Shown here in pieces: positions 7,761 to 17,671 of a DNA stretch of 64,000 nt. Location: the NCBI RefSeq assembly GCF_025985425.1, contig NZ_CP094972.1:496001-560000 (forward strand), read 5' to 3'. Made by a program: the position numbers and the translations under genes. How positions within the stretch are numbered: position 1 is the stretch's first letter; every line of letters begins with the position of its first letter. This DNA is from Entomomonas sp. E2T0 (GTDB taxonomy: Bacteria; Pseudomonadota; Gammaproteobacteria; Pseudomonadales; Pseudomonadaceae). The notes beneath the pieces are model-generated. The model had not been told where the DNA came from. It saw only the letters and a program-made list of their open reading frames with translations, and ran no database searches.

Positions 7761-9656
7761 CTAAATAAAATCTTTTTCCCACAATACTTTAATTATCTGC
7801 TCTACCCCTTGCTCTATTGAAGTAGTTTGTGTATCAATAATAATATCAGCATCCAAAGGTTCATCATATTGGAATGAAATAGCTGGAATATTATCTTCAC
7901 TTGCCGCATAAAGCCCTTGTGGATCACGTTCCTTACAAGCTTCTAAAGAAGCTTTTACATACACGGTGATTAAACGATCACTGCCAATAATTGCTTTTGC
8001 TTGTTCTCGCCCTTCAGTATCAGGTGCAACAAAAGCAGCTAAGGCAATTAACCCTGCCTCATTAAATTGACGCGCCACATTAGCCGCGCGTAACCAGTTT
8101 TCACTACGCCCTGCACGGTCTTGTGGCAAGCCTTTATTTAAATCACGACGTAGGTTCTGACCATCCAGTACATAAACAGCACGACCACGATCAAATAAGC
8201 GACGTTCTACTCCATAGGCAAGTGTACTTTTACCTGCGCCAGATAGACCAGAGAATAAAATAGTAACAGGTTTTTGACCAAAACGTTGCACACGCTCAGC
8301 CACACTCACATGGGCATTATTACCATGACGATTAATACCACTGCCTGTAGGTGCAGCAATAATCATCCCAGCCCCCACTGTACCATTAGTTAAACGGTCA
8401 ACAATAATAAATGCACCCGTAGTACGATTTTGCTCATAGCCATCTAATGCTATAGGTGCATCTAATGCTACTTTTACTTTAGCAATTTCATTAAGTTTTA
8501 ATTCGCTCGCTGTTTTATGTTCTAAAGTATTTACATCAATACTATGTTCTATGGTGGCAATAGTCCCTGGAATATAACTAGTAGCACGTTTAATATCGTA
8601 CTTCTTACCTGGCCTCATTGGCTCTTCAGCCATCCACACTAACATTGCTTCAAAGCTATCCGTAACCTGTGGTACGGAATCAGCATGAACTAATAAATCA
8701 CCACGAGAAATATCAATTTCATCTTCTAAGGTTAAGGTAATCGCCTCACCAGGAATTGCCTGCTCTAATTCACCTGCAAAGGTTACTATCGATTTAACTC
8801 TACTAGACTTACCAGAAGGTAATACTAAAACCTCATCACCTTTACGCACAATACCACTGGCTAATGTCCCTGCAAAACCTCGGAAGTTTAAGTTAGGACG
8901 ATTAACATACTGTACAGGAAAACGTAAGTCGGTTAAATTACGATCTGCTGCAATTTCCACTGTCTCCAAAATTTCCATCAGTGATTTACCATCATACCAA
9001 GGTGTATGTTCACTATGGTTTACTACGTTGTCGCCTTTTAAAGCAGACATAGGCACAAAGTAAATTGCTTCACTATTAACATTAAGTTGCTTAGCAAACT
9101 CTAAGTAATCCGCTTTAATTTTTTCAAACACTGACTGATCGAAATGCATTAAATCCATTTTATTAATGGCGACCACTATATGTTTAATACCTAGTAAAGA
9201 GGCAATAAAGCTATGACGTCTTGTTTGAGTTTGTACACCGTGTCTAGCATCAATAAGAATAATCGCTAAATCACAGGTAGAAGCACCTGTTGCCATATTA
9301 CGGGTATATTGCTCATGACCAGGGGTGTCGGCAATAATAAATTTACGTTTAGCAGTACTAAAATAGCGATAAGCCACATCAATAGTAATGCCTTGCTCAC
9401 GTTCAGCTTGCAGACCATCTACTAATAAAGCCAAGTCCACATCATCACCTGTAGTACCTACTTTTTTAGAATCTTTGGTAATAGCTTCTAACTGATCTTC
9501 ATAGATCATTTTTGAGTCATGTAATAAACGACCAATTAAGGTACTTTTACCATCATCCACATTACCGCAGGTTAAAAAGCGCAGTAATTCTTTACGTTCG
9601 TGTTGCGCTAAGTAAGCCAAAATATCTTGGCTAATTAATTCTGATTGATGTGACAT
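7761..9656 (-). CDS. cysN: Bifunctional sulfate adenylyltransferase subunit 1 / adenylylsulfate kinase (CysNC fusion)
   Basis: CysN is the GTPase subunit that drives formation of adenosine phosphosulfate (APS), and the fused CysC domain phosphorylates APS to PAPS in assimilatory sulfate reduction. The start at 9656 (MSHQSELI) matches pseudomonad CysN and gives 631 residues. A longer in-frame extension lies entirely within cysD. GTPase motifs are GNVDDGKST (31-39), [17 protein letters not shown] and NKMDLM. The kinase domain begins at the second P-loop GLSGAGKST (470-478). The start is 1 bp after the cysD stop, so the two are translated from one mRNA. The fused arrangement is usual for pseudomonads, whereas enterics have separate cysN and cysC. 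Confidence 0.95.
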   Translation of the reverse strand: MSHQSELISQDILAYLAQHERKELLRFLTCGNVDDGKSTLIGRLLHDSKMIYEDQLEAITKDSKKVGTTGDDVDLALLVDGLQAEREQGITIDVAYRYFSTAKRKFIIADTPGHEQYTRNMATGASTCDLAIILIDARHGVQTQTRRHSFIASLLGIKHIVVAINKMDLMHFDQSVFEKIKADYLEFAKQLNVNSEAIYFVPMSALKGDNVVNHSEHTPWYDGKSLMEILETVEIAADRNLTDLRFPVQYVNRPNLNFRGFAGTLASGIVRKGDEVLVLPSGKSSRVKSIVTFAGELEQAIPGEAITLTLEDEIDISRGDLLVHADSVPQVTDSFEAMLVWMAEEPMRPGKKYDIKRATSYIPGTIATIEHSIDVNTLEHKTASELKLNEIAKVKVALDAPIALDGYEQNRTTGAFIIVDRLTNGTVGAGMIIAAPTGSGINRHGNNAHVSVAERVQRFGQKPVTILFSGLSGAGKSTLAYGVERRLFDRGRAVYVLDGQNLRRDLNKGLPQDRAGRSENWLRAANVARQFNEAGLIALAAFVAPDTEGREQAKAIIGSDRLITVYVKASLEACKERDPQGLYAASEDNIPAISFQYDEPLDADIIIDTQTTSIEQGVEQIIKVLWEKDFI

Positions 9657-9657
9657 T

Positions 9658-10575
9658 TTAGAAATACCCCTGCCGTTTTTTCTCTTCCATCGACCCTGTA
9701 GCATCATGATCAATGACACGACCTTGCCGCTCTGACGTTTTGGTTAATAGCATTTCCTGAATAATCTCAGGTAATGTAGTCGCTGTGGATTCAACAGCCC
9801 CTGTCAATGGATAACAACCAAGGGTACGGAAACGTACCATTTTCTTTGTAATACTCGCTTTTTGTTCGTCTGTTAAATATTCAAGAATACGCTCATCATC
9901 GATCATAATAAGTGTACCGTTCATCGCAATAACATCACGTTCAGCAGCAAAATAAAGCGGAACTATGGGTATTTTCTCTAAATAGATATATTGCCAAATA
10001 TCTAATTCTGTCCAGTTTGATAAAGGGAATACGCGAATTGATTCACCTTTATTAATTTTACTGTTATAGATATTCCATAATTCAGGACGTTGGTTTTTAG
10101 GATCCCAACGGTGTTTGCTATCACGGAAGGAATAAACACGCTCTTTAGCACGTGATTTTTCTTCATCACGACGAGCACCACCAAAAGCAGCATCAAAGCC
10201 ATATTTATCCAAAGCTTGTTTTAGCCCTTGGGTTTTCATAATATCAGTGTGTTTCGCACTACCATGAGTAAAGGGATTAACATTTTGCGCAACACCATCA
10301 GGATTAATATGCACAAGTAAATCAAGATTCATTTCTTGAGTCATTTGGCTACGGAACTGATACATCTCCTGAAACTTCCAGCGAGTATCTACGTGTAATA
10401 CTGGGAAAGGCAATTTACCTGGAAAGAACGCTTTACGCGCTAAGTGCAACATTACTGCTGAGTCTTTACCTATCGAATAGAGCATAACAGGGTTATCAAA
10501 CTCTGCTGCTACTTCACGAATAATATGTATACTCTCAGCTTCTAATTGCTTTAAGTGAGTTAATTTATCAAGCAT
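9658..10575 (-). CDS. cysD: Sulfate adenylyltransferase subunit 2 (CysD)
   Basis: CysD is the catalytic ATP pyrophosphatase subunit that makes APS from ATP and sulfate, working with CysN. The PP-loop motif SIGKDS is at residues 34-39, and the C-terminus REGRVIDHD-like region ([20 protein letters not shown]) is typical. I chose the ATG at 10575, which gives 305 residues and the [16 protein letters not shown] start seen in pseudomonads. A GTG three codons upstream is possible. It is the first gene of the cysD-cysNC unit. An inverted repeat lies about 30 bp upstream. Confidence 0.94.
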   Translation of the reverse strand: MLDKLTHLKQLEAESIHIIREVAAEFDNPVMLYSIGKDSAVMLHLARKAFFPGKLPFPVLHVDTRWKFQEMYQFRSQMTQEMNLDLLVHINPDGVAQNVNPFTHGSAKHTDIMKTQGLKQALDKYGFDAAFGGARRDEEKSRAKERVYSFRDSKHRWDPKNQRPELWNIYNSKINKGESIRVFPLSNWTELDIWQYIYLEKIPIVPLYFAAERDVIAMNGTLIMIDDERILEYLTDEQKASITKKMVRFRTLGCYPLTGAVESTATTLPEIIQEMLLTKTSERQGRVIDHDATGSMEEKKRQGYF

Positions 10576-10602
10576 GATTCTCACAACCTTATCTATATAG
10601 AT

Positions 10603-10628
10603 TGTTTACTTATTGAAAATGGTAAACA
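10603..10628 (-). promoter_or_regulatory. Inverted repeat in the cysD promoter region
   Basis: TGTTTAC (10603-10609) and GTAAACA (10622-10628) form a 7-bp dyad with a 12-bp spacer, just upstream of cysD. A -10-like TATAGA lies between the dyad and the gene on the minus strand. It could be a regulator site controlling sulfate activation genes (CysB is the usual regulator), but its sites are too degenerate to assign by eye. Confidence 0.3.
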
Positions 10629-10675
10629 CTCTATCATAGATTAAAGCTTTACTTTGAGAATAAAAACTTATTTAC

Positions 10676-11338
10676 TTATTCAAATATGGAATATATATTT
10701 TGTACTAATTTATTCGCTGAGAGTCTTTTTGCTCGCTCCCTTAAATCATAACCTCGTTGCTCACAGCTCTCATATATATCTTCTCTCTTATCTTTATAAT
10801 GCTTTTTCCACTTCGGTATACTGTATCCCTCTAAACTGTATGCATAAATTATAGCTATTGGATTTTCAGCTAATATAATTTCAGAAAGTATCGTTCTAGT
10901 TTTACTATAATAGGTTGTTCCTAGAGCTCTTGTATCTAAATAAGAAATTATGTAGTCCTTTTGAGGATCCATAAATACCAAGAAAGGCTCATAATGATAA
11001 TATCTATCATTAATTTTTAAATTAACCAACGCGCAATATAACCCCCTCTCCTTTGGCTTATCACTTTTAACAATACTCGGAGGAAAGTCGAATTTAGCAT
11101 CTATTATAGAAAATTTCTCACGATTCTTTTTTAATTCATTATCTAGTGCTTCAATAATCATTTGTTTTTGTTTATCAGTTAAATCTCTTTCATAAATAAT
11201 AATTTCTTTCTTTTCTACTGCTTGCTTAGTAGAATGTGGAAGTCTAATTGGTTCATTATTTATGCTTGGTCGTAGAACATCATCCCCATAGCAATTAAAA
11301 ATTAACATTAAAAATAATGCTATAAGTCTTTTTTTCAT
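10676..11338 (-). CDS. Hypothetical secreted protein
   Basis: The 220-residue protein starts with a short signal peptide (MKKRLIALFLMLIFNCYG). The Cys at 16 is not in a good lipobox because Asn precedes it, so I favour a periplasmic protein over a lipoprotein. The mature part is highly charged and Tyr-rich (for example NDRYYHYEPFLVFMD and LEGYSIPKWKKHYKDKRED). No family is recognised. Base composition is a little more AT-rich than the flanking metabolic genes, which fits an accessory gene. It sits alone between cysD and a Nif3-like gene on the same strand. Confidence 0.6.
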   Translation of the reverse strand: MKKRLIALFLMLIFNCYGDDVLRPSINNEPIRLPHSTKQAVEKKEIIIYERDLTDKQKQMIIEALDNELKKNREKFSIIDAKFDFPPSIVKSDKPKERGLYCALVNLKINDRYYHYEPFLVFMDPQKDYIISYLDTRALGTTYYSKTRTILSEIILAENPIAIIYAYSLEGYSIPKWKKHYKDKREDIYESCEQRGYDLRERAKRLSANKLVQNIYSIFE

Positions 11339-11357
11339 TTCTTTCTTTTTAAATTAA

Positions 11358-12116
11358 CTAGAAAGGATTATCAATATTGATAAACTGATGTTCTACATCA
11401 TGAAGCCTAGCAATATGTTCACCTAACGCTTTAACACCGTAACGCTCTGTTGCATGATGTCCTGCTGCAATAAAACTAATACCATTTTCTACAGCACTAT
11501 GAAAAGTTTGTTCAGAGGCTTCACCTGTTAAAAACAGATCAACACCCATAGCGGCTGCTTGATCAATATAACCTTGCCCACCGCCCGTACACCAACCTAT
11601 TTTTTGTACTGGTTTACCACTATCGACCACCATTGGCTTGCGATTTAATGCCTGCTCTACTTGCCCAGCAAATTCTGTCACAGATTGAGGCATAGCCAAG
11701 TGGCCTTGTAAACCTATGATAGTAGGATCATTCGGATTTAAGGTAGTGTCTATTGTAATACCTAGTATTTTAGCTAATTGTGCATTGTTACCCAACATGG
11801 GATGCACATCGAGAGGTAAATGATAAGCTAATAAACTTACATTATTATCTAATAATACTTTTATGCGATTACGTTTCATTCCCACAATGGTAGGTTCTTC
11901 ACCACGCCAAAAGTAACCATGATGGACAATAATAGCATCTGCTTGCTGCTCAATAGCTGCATCAATTAAAGCTTGGCTTGCTGTTACACCCGTAATTATT
12001 TTATTTATTTCTGGTTTACCTTCTACTTGTAAACCATTAGGACAATAGTCTTTGATTTGGTCACAACTTAGATAGTAATCAAGATATTGAACTAGCTGAG
12101 TCAGGGTAACAGCCAT
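11358..12116 (-). CDS. Nif3-like dinuclear metal centre protein (YbgI family)
   Basis: The 252-residue length is usual for the YbgI/Nif3 family, toroidal hexamers with a di-metal site. The family has been linked to GTP cyclohydrolase-type and hydrolase activities but has no settled role. Metal-ligand regions are seen: IIVHHGYFW near residue 67, LLAYHLPLDVH near residue 100 and the C-terminal AAGHHATERYG. The N-terminus SCDQIKDYCPNGLQVEG is a family hallmark. It follows pheA on the same strand with a weak hairpin between. Confidence 0.88.
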   Translation of the reverse strand: MAVTLTQLVQYLDYYLSCDQIKDYCPNGLQVEGKPEINKIITGVTASQALIDAAIEQQADAIIVHHGYFWRGEEPTIVGMKRNRIKVLLDNNVSLLAYHLPLDVHPMLGNNAQLAKILGITIDTTLNPNDPTIIGLQGHLAMPQSVTEFAGQVEQALNRKPMVVDSGKPVQKIGWCTGGGQGYIDQAAAMGVDLFLTGEASEQTFHSAVENGISFIAAGHHATERYGVKALGEHIARLHDVEHQFINIDNPF

Positions 12117-12141
12117 TTTACAGTCCTCTATAATAATAATC

Positions 12142-12171
12142 AGGCACTTACATTATACAATATAAGCGCCT
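12142..12171 (-). terminator. Weak hairpin between pheA and the Nif3-like gene
   Basis: AGGCACTTA and TAAGCGCCT pair over 8 of 9 positions with a 12-nt loop, 7 bp after the pheA stop. There is no long T run, so it may only partly separate the two genes. Confidence 0.3.
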
Positions 12172-12177
12172 AATGTC

Positions 12178-13275
12178 TTATAAAACTGCTTGAGGGTATG
12201 AGCCTAATACCTTTAAGCCTACACTACCTTTACCCATTTCTTCTAAAACAGCTTTAATCAATGGGTCATGATGATGGCCTGTAAAATCAATAAAAAATAC
12301 ATAGCTCCATTTGCTACTACGCGCAGGTCTCGTTTCAATACGGGTCAAGTCAATATTGTTTTTACGGAATGGTTCTAATAACTCGTGCAAAATACCTGGC
12401 TTATTATGGATAGAAACAATTATAGAGGTTTTGTCATCACCTGTAGGTGGTACTTCTTGATTGCCAATAATAAAGAAGCGGGTTGAGTTATCAGGACGAT
12501 CTTCTATTTTCTCATTTAAAATAGTTAGACCATATAAACTAGCCGCCATATCACCAGCAATAGCTGCACTATTCCATTCACTTTGGACACGTTTAGCCGC
12601 TTCAGCATTACTAGAAACAGCCACCCGCTCAACATTAGGATAATGCGCATCTAACCATTTGCGACATTGCGCGAGTGATTGTGCATGAGAATAAATACGT
12701 GTAATCCGATCTTGTTTAGTATTTTTACCCACTAATAAATGGTGATGAATACGTAACTCCACCTCACCACAAATTACTAAATCATGTTCTAAAAAACTAT
12801 CTAAAGTATGGCTTACTGCACCCTCGGTGGAGTTTTCGACAGGTACCACCCCAAAGTTTACCGCACCAGCCGCTACCTCTCTAAACACTTCATCAATAGC
12901 TGCCATTGGTTTACTTACCACAGCATTACCAAAATGTTTGATTGCTGCTGCTTGAGTAAACGTTCCTTCTGGGCCTAAATAAGCCACTCTTAATGGCTGC
13001 TCTAATGCTAGACAGGTAGACATTATTTCACGGAATAAACGAGCCATCTCTTCATTACTCAGAGGCCCTTTATTACGTTCCATAATATGTTTAAGCACAA
13101 AAGCTTCACGTTCTGGACGATAAAATACAGGTGACTCACCCTCAGCAAGATTAGCAGTTTTAACTCTTGCTACTTCTTGTGCACAGCGGGCACGATCGGA
13201 GATTAAATCGAGAATTTTCTCATCTAAACTATCAATCCGCACCCTTAGTGCTTGTAATTCTTGTTCTACTGCCAT
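12178..13275 (-). CDS. pheA: Bifunctional chorismate mutase / prephenate dehydratase (P-protein)
   Basis: PheA converts chorismate to prephenate and then to phenylpyruvate in phenylalanine synthesis. The 365-residue protein has an AroQ chorismate mutase domain (about 1-90, LRVRIDSLDEKILDLISDRA), a prephenate dehydratase domain (about 94-270, with VENSTEGAVSHTLD and the STRF motif) and a C-terminal ACT domain (GILHELLEPF, IETRPARSSKWSY) that gives feedback control by Phe. The start is 2 bp after serC, so they form an operon. Pseudomonads normally continue with hisC and tyrA; here a Nif3-like gene follows instead. Confidence 0.95.
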   Translation of the reverse strand: MAVEQELQALRVRIDSLDEKILDLISDRARCAQEVARVKTANLAEGESPVFYRPEREAFVLKHIMERNKGPLSNEEMARLFREIMSTCLALEQPLRVAYLGPEGTFTQAAAIKHFGNAVVSKPMAAIDEVFREVAAGAVNFGVVPVENSTEGAVSHTLDSFLEHDLVICGEVELRIHHHLLVGKNTKQDRITRIYSHAQSLAQCRKWLDAHYPNVERVAVSSNAEAAKRVQSEWNSAAIAGDMAASLYGLTILNEKIEDRPDNSTRFFIIGNQEVPPTGDDKTSIIVSIHNKPGILHELLEPFRKNNIDLTRIETRPARSSKWSYVFFIDFTGHHHDPLIKAVLEEMGKGSVGLKVLGSYPQAVL

Positions 13276-13277
13276 GT

Positions 13278-14363
13278 CTAACCATGCTCCTTCTCAAACG
13301 CTTTCATAAAGTCTACCAATGCTTGTACTGCATCTAAACCAACTGCGTTATAAATAGAAGCACGCATTCCGCCTACAGTACGGTGACCTTTTAAATTTAA
13401 TAGACCATTAGCATCTGCTTTTTCTAAAAACACTTTATCTAAACGTTCATCAATTAATCTAAAAGGGATATTCATCCAAGAACGGTTAGAAGGATTAATT
13501 GGGTTATTGTAGAATTCTGTGCTATCAATATAACCATAAAGCAAATCTTTCTTTTGCTCATTAATCTTTTTCATGGCATCCAAGCCACCTTGCTTTTTCA
13601 ACCATTTAAAGATTAATCCTGCAAGATACCAAGAGAATGTTGGTGGCGTGTTATACATAGAATCATTATCAGCCGCTACTTTATAATTCAACATTGTAGG
13701 GCAATCACTACGGGCATTGCCTAATAAGTCTTCACGAATAATTACTACCACTAAACCACTAGGGCCAATATTCTTTTGCGCGCCAGCATAAATCAAACCA
13801 AACTTAGACACATCAATAGGTTGTGATAGGATGTTAGAAGATAAGTCCGTGACCAATGGCACATCACCTACTTCAGGAATCCAATCAAACTCAACACCAT
13901 TAATAGTTTCATTAGCCGTGTAATGTACATAGGTAGCATCTTTAGAAAGCTGCCACTCATTTTGACCTGGAATAGCTAAGTAATTATATTCTTTACCACT
14001 AGCAGCCACATTTACTGCGGCAAAGCGAGAAGCCTCTTCAATGGCTTTCTTTGACCAAATACCTGTATCAATATAATCAGCTTTTTGATCATGACGCATT
14101 AAATTAAGAGGAATTTGTGCAAATTGCTGGCTTGCACCACCTTGCAAAAATAATACTTTATAATTATTAGGAATTAATAATAAATCACGTAAATCCTGCT
14201 CGGCCTCAGCAGCTACTGCGGTATAGTCAGCACCACGATGACTCATTTCCATAATCGACAAGCCTTTACCATGCCAATCTAATAATTCAGCTTGGGCTTG
14301 TTGTAAAACCTCTAAAGGTAATGCCGCTGGTCCTGCACAGAAATTATAAACTCGCTTAGTCAT
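13278..14363 (-). CDS. serC: Phosphoserine aminotransferase
   Basis: SerC is a PLP enzyme that makes phosphoserine from 3-phosphohydroxypyruvate and also acts in pyridoxine synthesis. The 361-residue length is standard. Family signatures are VYNFCAGPAALP at the N-terminus, the substrate-loop FLQGGASQQFAQIP and the PLP-lysine region YAGAQKNIGPSGL. It lies between gyrA and pheA on the same strand, the pseudomonad order. Together with serB further along in this window it covers two of the three steps of serine synthesis; serA is not in the window. Confidence 0.96.
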   Translation of the reverse strand: MTKRVYNFCAGPAALPLEVLQQAQAELLDWHGKGLSIMEMSHRGADYTAVAAEAEQDLRDLLLIPNNYKVLFLQGGASQQFAQIPLNLMRHDQKADYIDTGIWSKKAIEEASRFAAVNVAASGKEYNYLAIPGQNEWQLSKDATYVHYTANETINGVEFDWIPEVGDVPLVTDLSSNILSQPIDVSKFGLIYAGAQKNIGPSGLVVVIIREDLLGNARSDCPTMLNYKVAADNDSMYNTPPTFSWYLAGLIFKWLKKQGGLDAMKKINEQKKDLLYGYIDSTEFYNNPINPSNRSWMNIPFRLIDERLDKVFLEKADANGLLNLKGHRTVGGMRASIYNAVGLDAVQALVDFMKAFEKEHG

Positions 14364-14413
14364 GGCTTTATACTCAATCGATTTATGATCTTATTAATTT
14401 ACCACACTATTCA

Positions 14414-17107
14414 TTACTGAATAGTGGGATTATCTTCATCATTAGTTGCATTATTTTCAAGATCGACTTCATCTAAATCTTCTTCCGTTTCAGATGGCTC
14501 TTGAACACGCTCTAAACCTACTAAGGTTTCATCAGTAGATAGTTTAATTAAAGTAACACCCTGAGTATTACGTCCCATTGGGCGTATTTCATCTACACGG
14601 GTACGTACTAAAGTACCTTGGTCAGAAATTAACATAATTTCTTCACCATCTTGTACTTGTACAGCACCAACGATTTTACCATTACGATCACTGGTAATCA
14701 TGGAAATAACACCTTTACCACCACGTCCACGTAAAGGGTATTGGTCAATCGCTGTACGCTTACCGTAACCACGTTCAGAAGCAGTTAAGATATAGGCATT
14801 ATCTTCAGGGATAATCATTGCAATAACATGACTTCTGAATAACTCAATGCTGTTATCGTCTTCATTGTCTTCTTCGATAACTACTGCATTTTCGTCATCA
14901 TCACTGTTATCGTTTTCGCCTTCTTTCGGTAAGCGAATACCACGTACTCCTTTAGCAGTACGTCCCATTTCACGCACTTTTGACTCTTCAAAACGGATGA
15001 CTTTACCTTCATCAGTAAATAACATTACTTCACTATTACCATCAGTAATAGCGGCTGAAATTAGCACATCACCCTCTTTTAAACCAAGGGCAATTAAGCC
15101 GTTCTTACGGACTTTACTAAACTGTTCTAATGGGGTTTTCTTCACCGTACCATTGGCCGTTGCCATAAAGATAAAGCGACCTTCAGTAAACTCATCCACA
15201 GGCAACATGGTAGTAATTTTTTCACCCTCATCTAGTGGGATGATATTCACTAATGGACGGCCTCTTGCCGCACGAGAGGCTTCAGGAATTTCAAAAGTAC
15301 GTAAGGAATAAACTTTACCCTTACTAGAGAACAGTAATAAAGTAGCATGGCTATTCGCTACTAATAAATGCTCAATATAGTCTTCATCTTTCACACCCGT
15401 AGCTGATTTACCTTTACCACCACGACGTTGTGCTTGGTAAGAAGCTAATGGCTGTGATTTAGCATAACCACCATGAGAAATAGTGACTACACGCTCTTCT
15501 TCTGGAATAAGATCAGCAGTAGTTAAATCCATTTGTGAAGCGATAATTTCAGTACGACGTATATCACCAAATTCATCACGTATTTTTACTAATTCTTCAC
15601 GAATAACTTCCATTAAACGCTCAGGGATAGTTAAGATACGGATTAGCTCACCAATCTGCTCTAAAATCTCTTTGTATTCACCAATTAACTTTTCATGCTC
15701 TAAGCCTGTTAAACGGTGTAAACGTAAATCTAAAATAGCTTGTGCTTGTACAGGTGATAAGAAATACTTACCATCATGAATGCCATATTGCTCCTCCAAA
15801 TCATCTGGACGACAACTTTCAGCACCAGCACGCTCTACCATTGCTTGAATAGGACCAGCTTCCCAAGCAGTAGCTAATAATTTTTCTTTAGCTTCGGCAG
15901 GATTTGGTGATTTTTTAATCAATTCAATAATAGGATCAATATTAGCTAAAGCAACCGCCAAACCTTCAACAACATGGCCGCGCTCACGGGCTTTACGCAA
16001 CTCATAAATAGTACGACGAGTAACCACTTCACGACGATGGCGCACAAAGGCTTCCAACATCTCTTTGAGATTTAGAATTCTTGGTTGGCCATCTACTAAA
16101 GCAACTACGTTAATACCAAATACATTTTGTAATTGGGTTTGGGTATATAAGTTATTAATAATTACCTCTGGCATTTCGCCACGACGTAATTCAATAACTA
16201 TCCGCATACCATCTTTATCAGACTCATCACGTAGCTCACTGATACCCTCAATTTTCTTCTCTTTAACCAGCTCCGCAATTTTTTCAATTAAGCGAGCTTT
16301 GTTAACTTGATAAGGTAATTCAGTAACAACAATTTGTTCACGATTATTTTCAATGGGCTCAACATGTGTTTTAGCACGAATATAAACTCTACCACGCCCA
16401 GTGCGATAACCTTCAATAATGCCTGCACGGCCATTGATAATACCTGCTGTAGGAAAATCAGGGCCAGGAATATATTCCATTAATTGATCGATGGTTAAAT
16501 TTTCATCATCAATTAAAGCCAAACAACCATTGATTACTTCTGTTAGGTTATGTGGAGGGATATTGGTGGCCATACCCACAGCAATACCACTAGAACCATT
16601 CACCAATAAGGCTGGAATCTTAGTCGGTAATACCGCTGGAATTTTTAACGAGTCATCATAGTTAGGAACCCAATCAACTGTCTCTTTATCAAGATCAGCT
16701 AACATTTCATGGGTTAACTTCTGCATACGTATTTCGGTATAACGCATTGCAGCAGCTGAGTCACCATCTACTGAACCGAAGTTACCTTGCCCATCTACCA
16801 GCATATAACGCATCGAGAAAGGCTGAGCCATCCGCACAATGGTGTCATAAACAGCAGAGTCACCATGCGGGTGATACTTACCAATGACATCACCCACAAT
16901 ACGGGCAGATTTCATGTAAGGTTTATTCCAGTCATTGTTATTTTCGCTCATGGCAAATAACACACGTCTATGCACTGGTTTTAAACCATCACGCACATCA
17001 GGCAAAGCACGCCCAACAATAACGCTCATAGCATAGTCTAGGTATGACTGTTTAAGTTCATCTTCAATTCTGACGGGGAGAATTTCTTTGGCGATTTCAG
17101 TGCCCAT
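14414..17107 (-). CDS. gyrA: DNA gyrase subunit A
   Basis: GyrA is the breakage-reunion subunit of DNA gyrase. The 897-residue protein has the N-terminal topoisomerase core with the active-site tyrosine in [10 protein letters not shown] and the QRDR segment [14 protein letters not shown]. Ser84 and Asp88 there correspond to E. coli Ser83 and Asp87, the quinolone-sensitive residues. The C-terminal DNA-wrapping domain has the GyrA box QRRGGKG. An acidic insert (encoded about 14842-14921, many Asp/Glu/Asn) interrupts the C-terminal beta-pinwheel between GIRLPKEG and [10 protein letters not shown]. The gene has its own promoter after the gcvH terminator. Confidence 0.97.
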   Translation of the reverse strand: MGTEIAKEILPVRIEDELKQSYLDYAMSVIVGRALPDVRDGLKPVHRRVLFAMSENNNDWNKPYMKSARIVGDVIGKYHPHGDSAVYDTIVRMAQPFSMRYMLVDGQGNFGSVDGDSAAAMRYTEIRMQKLTHEMLADLDKETVDWVPNYDDSLKIPAVLPTKIPALLVNGSSGIAVGMATNIPPHNLTEVINGCLALIDDENLTIDQLMEYIPGPDFPTAGIINGRAGIIEGYRTGRGRVYIRAKTHVEPIENNREQIVVTELPYQVNKARLIEKIAELVKEKKIEGISELRDESDKDGMRIVIELRRGEMPEVIINNLYTQTQLQNVFGINVVALVDGQPRILNLKEMLEAFVRHRREVVTRRTIYELRKARERGHVVEGLAVALANIDPIIELIKKSPNPAEAKEKLLATAWEAGPIQAMVERAGAESCRPDDLEEQYGIHDGKYFLSPVQAQAILDLRLHRLTGLEHEKLIGEYKEILEQIGELIRILTIPERLMEVIREELVKIRDEFGDIRRTEIIASQMDLTTADLIPEEERVVTISHGGYAKSQPLASYQAQRRGGKGKSATGVKDEDYIEHLLVANSHATLLLFSSKGKVYSLRTFEIPEASRAARGRPLVNIIPLDEGEKITTMLPVDEFTEGRFIFMATANGTVKKTPLEQFSKVRKNGLIALGLKEGDVLISAAITDGNSEVMLFTDEGKVIRFEESKVREMGRTAKGVRGIRLPKEGENDNSDDDENAVVIEEDNEDDNSIELFRSHVIAMIIPEDNAYILTASERGYGKRTAIDQYPLRGRGGKGVISMITSDRNGKIVGAVQVQDGEEIMLISDQGTLVRTRVDEIRPMGRNTQGVTLIKLSTDETLVGLERVQEPSETEEDLDEVDLENNATNDEDNPTIQ

Positions 17108-17154
17108 AAGAAGCCTGTTCCTTGTTTTGCGACAATCTACAGATTAAGCCTATT

Positions 17155-17163
17155 ATGATACCA
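17155..17163 (-). promoter_or_regulatory. Extended -10 promoter for gyrA
   Basis: On the minus strand the sequence reads TGGTATCAT, an extended -10 (TGn + TATCAT). A TTGTTT lies upstream at a somewhat short distance. Transcription would start near 17148, about 40 bp before the gyrA ATG. Confidence 0.45.
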
Positions 17164-17195
17164 CAAAACAGATAAACAAGCTGTATTTTGACAAT

Positions 17196-17224
17196 AAAAA
17201 TGCCTTAATTTTTAAGGCATTTTT
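17196..17224 (-). terminator. Rho-independent terminator after gcvH
   Basis: A 12-bp perfect stem AAAAATGCCTTA / TAAGGCATTTTT has a 5-nt loop and a T run on the minus strand. It separates the gcvTH unit from gyrA, and the symmetrical A/T flanks would also allow it to work on the plus strand. Confidence 0.85.
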
Positions 17225-17263
17225 ATAACAAGATAAAACAAATTAATAACTAGCTTTTACAGG

Positions 17264-17647
17264 CTATTCGCCTATCAGGTCTTGATAATCTTGAGCCTTT
17301 AATAATTGCTCAACTTCCACAATAGAAGCAGGTAATATTTTATATATCCATGCGGTATAAGGATCATCATTAATTAATTCTGGACTATCACTTAATTGCT
17401 CATTGACGTCAACGACTTTGCCTGCCACAGGTGCATAAATATCAGAGCTTGTTTTAACAGACTCTATCATACCAATTTGCTGTCCCTGTTGGTAATGCAT
17501 ACCATCTTCTGGTAGTTCTACAAATACGATATCCCCTAAAGAGTTTTGGGCATAATCAGTAATCCCTACCATTAAAATATCATCCTCTAACACCCCTACC
17601 CAAGAATGGCCTTCTGTATAACGTAAAATTTTAGGGATATTGCTCAT
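17264..17647 (-). CDS. gcvH: Glycine cleavage system H protein
   Basis: GcvH carries the lipoyl arm that shuttles the aminomethyl group among P, T and L proteins. The 127-residue protein has the lipoylation motif around Lys65 (GMIESVKTSSDIYAP) and the family start YTEGHSWV. It is 24 bp downstream of gcvT. A terminator follows, and gcvP is not adjacent, unlike the usual gcvT-gcvH-gcvP order. Confidence 0.95.
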   Translation of the reverse strand: MSNIPKILRYTEGHSWVGVLEDDILMVGITDYAQNSLGDIVFVELPEDGMHYQQGQQIGMIESVKTSSDIYAPVAGKVVDVNEQLSDSPELINDDPYTAWIYKILPASIVEVEQLLKAQDYQDLIGE

Positions 17648-17671
17648 GTTTAACCTATTCCTTTTAAATAA

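Noticed and set aside
14847-15779. Plus-strand open frames inside gyrA
   Set aside because: They are antisense frames within a highly conserved gene, with no ribosome binding site and biased Ser/Arg-rich composition.
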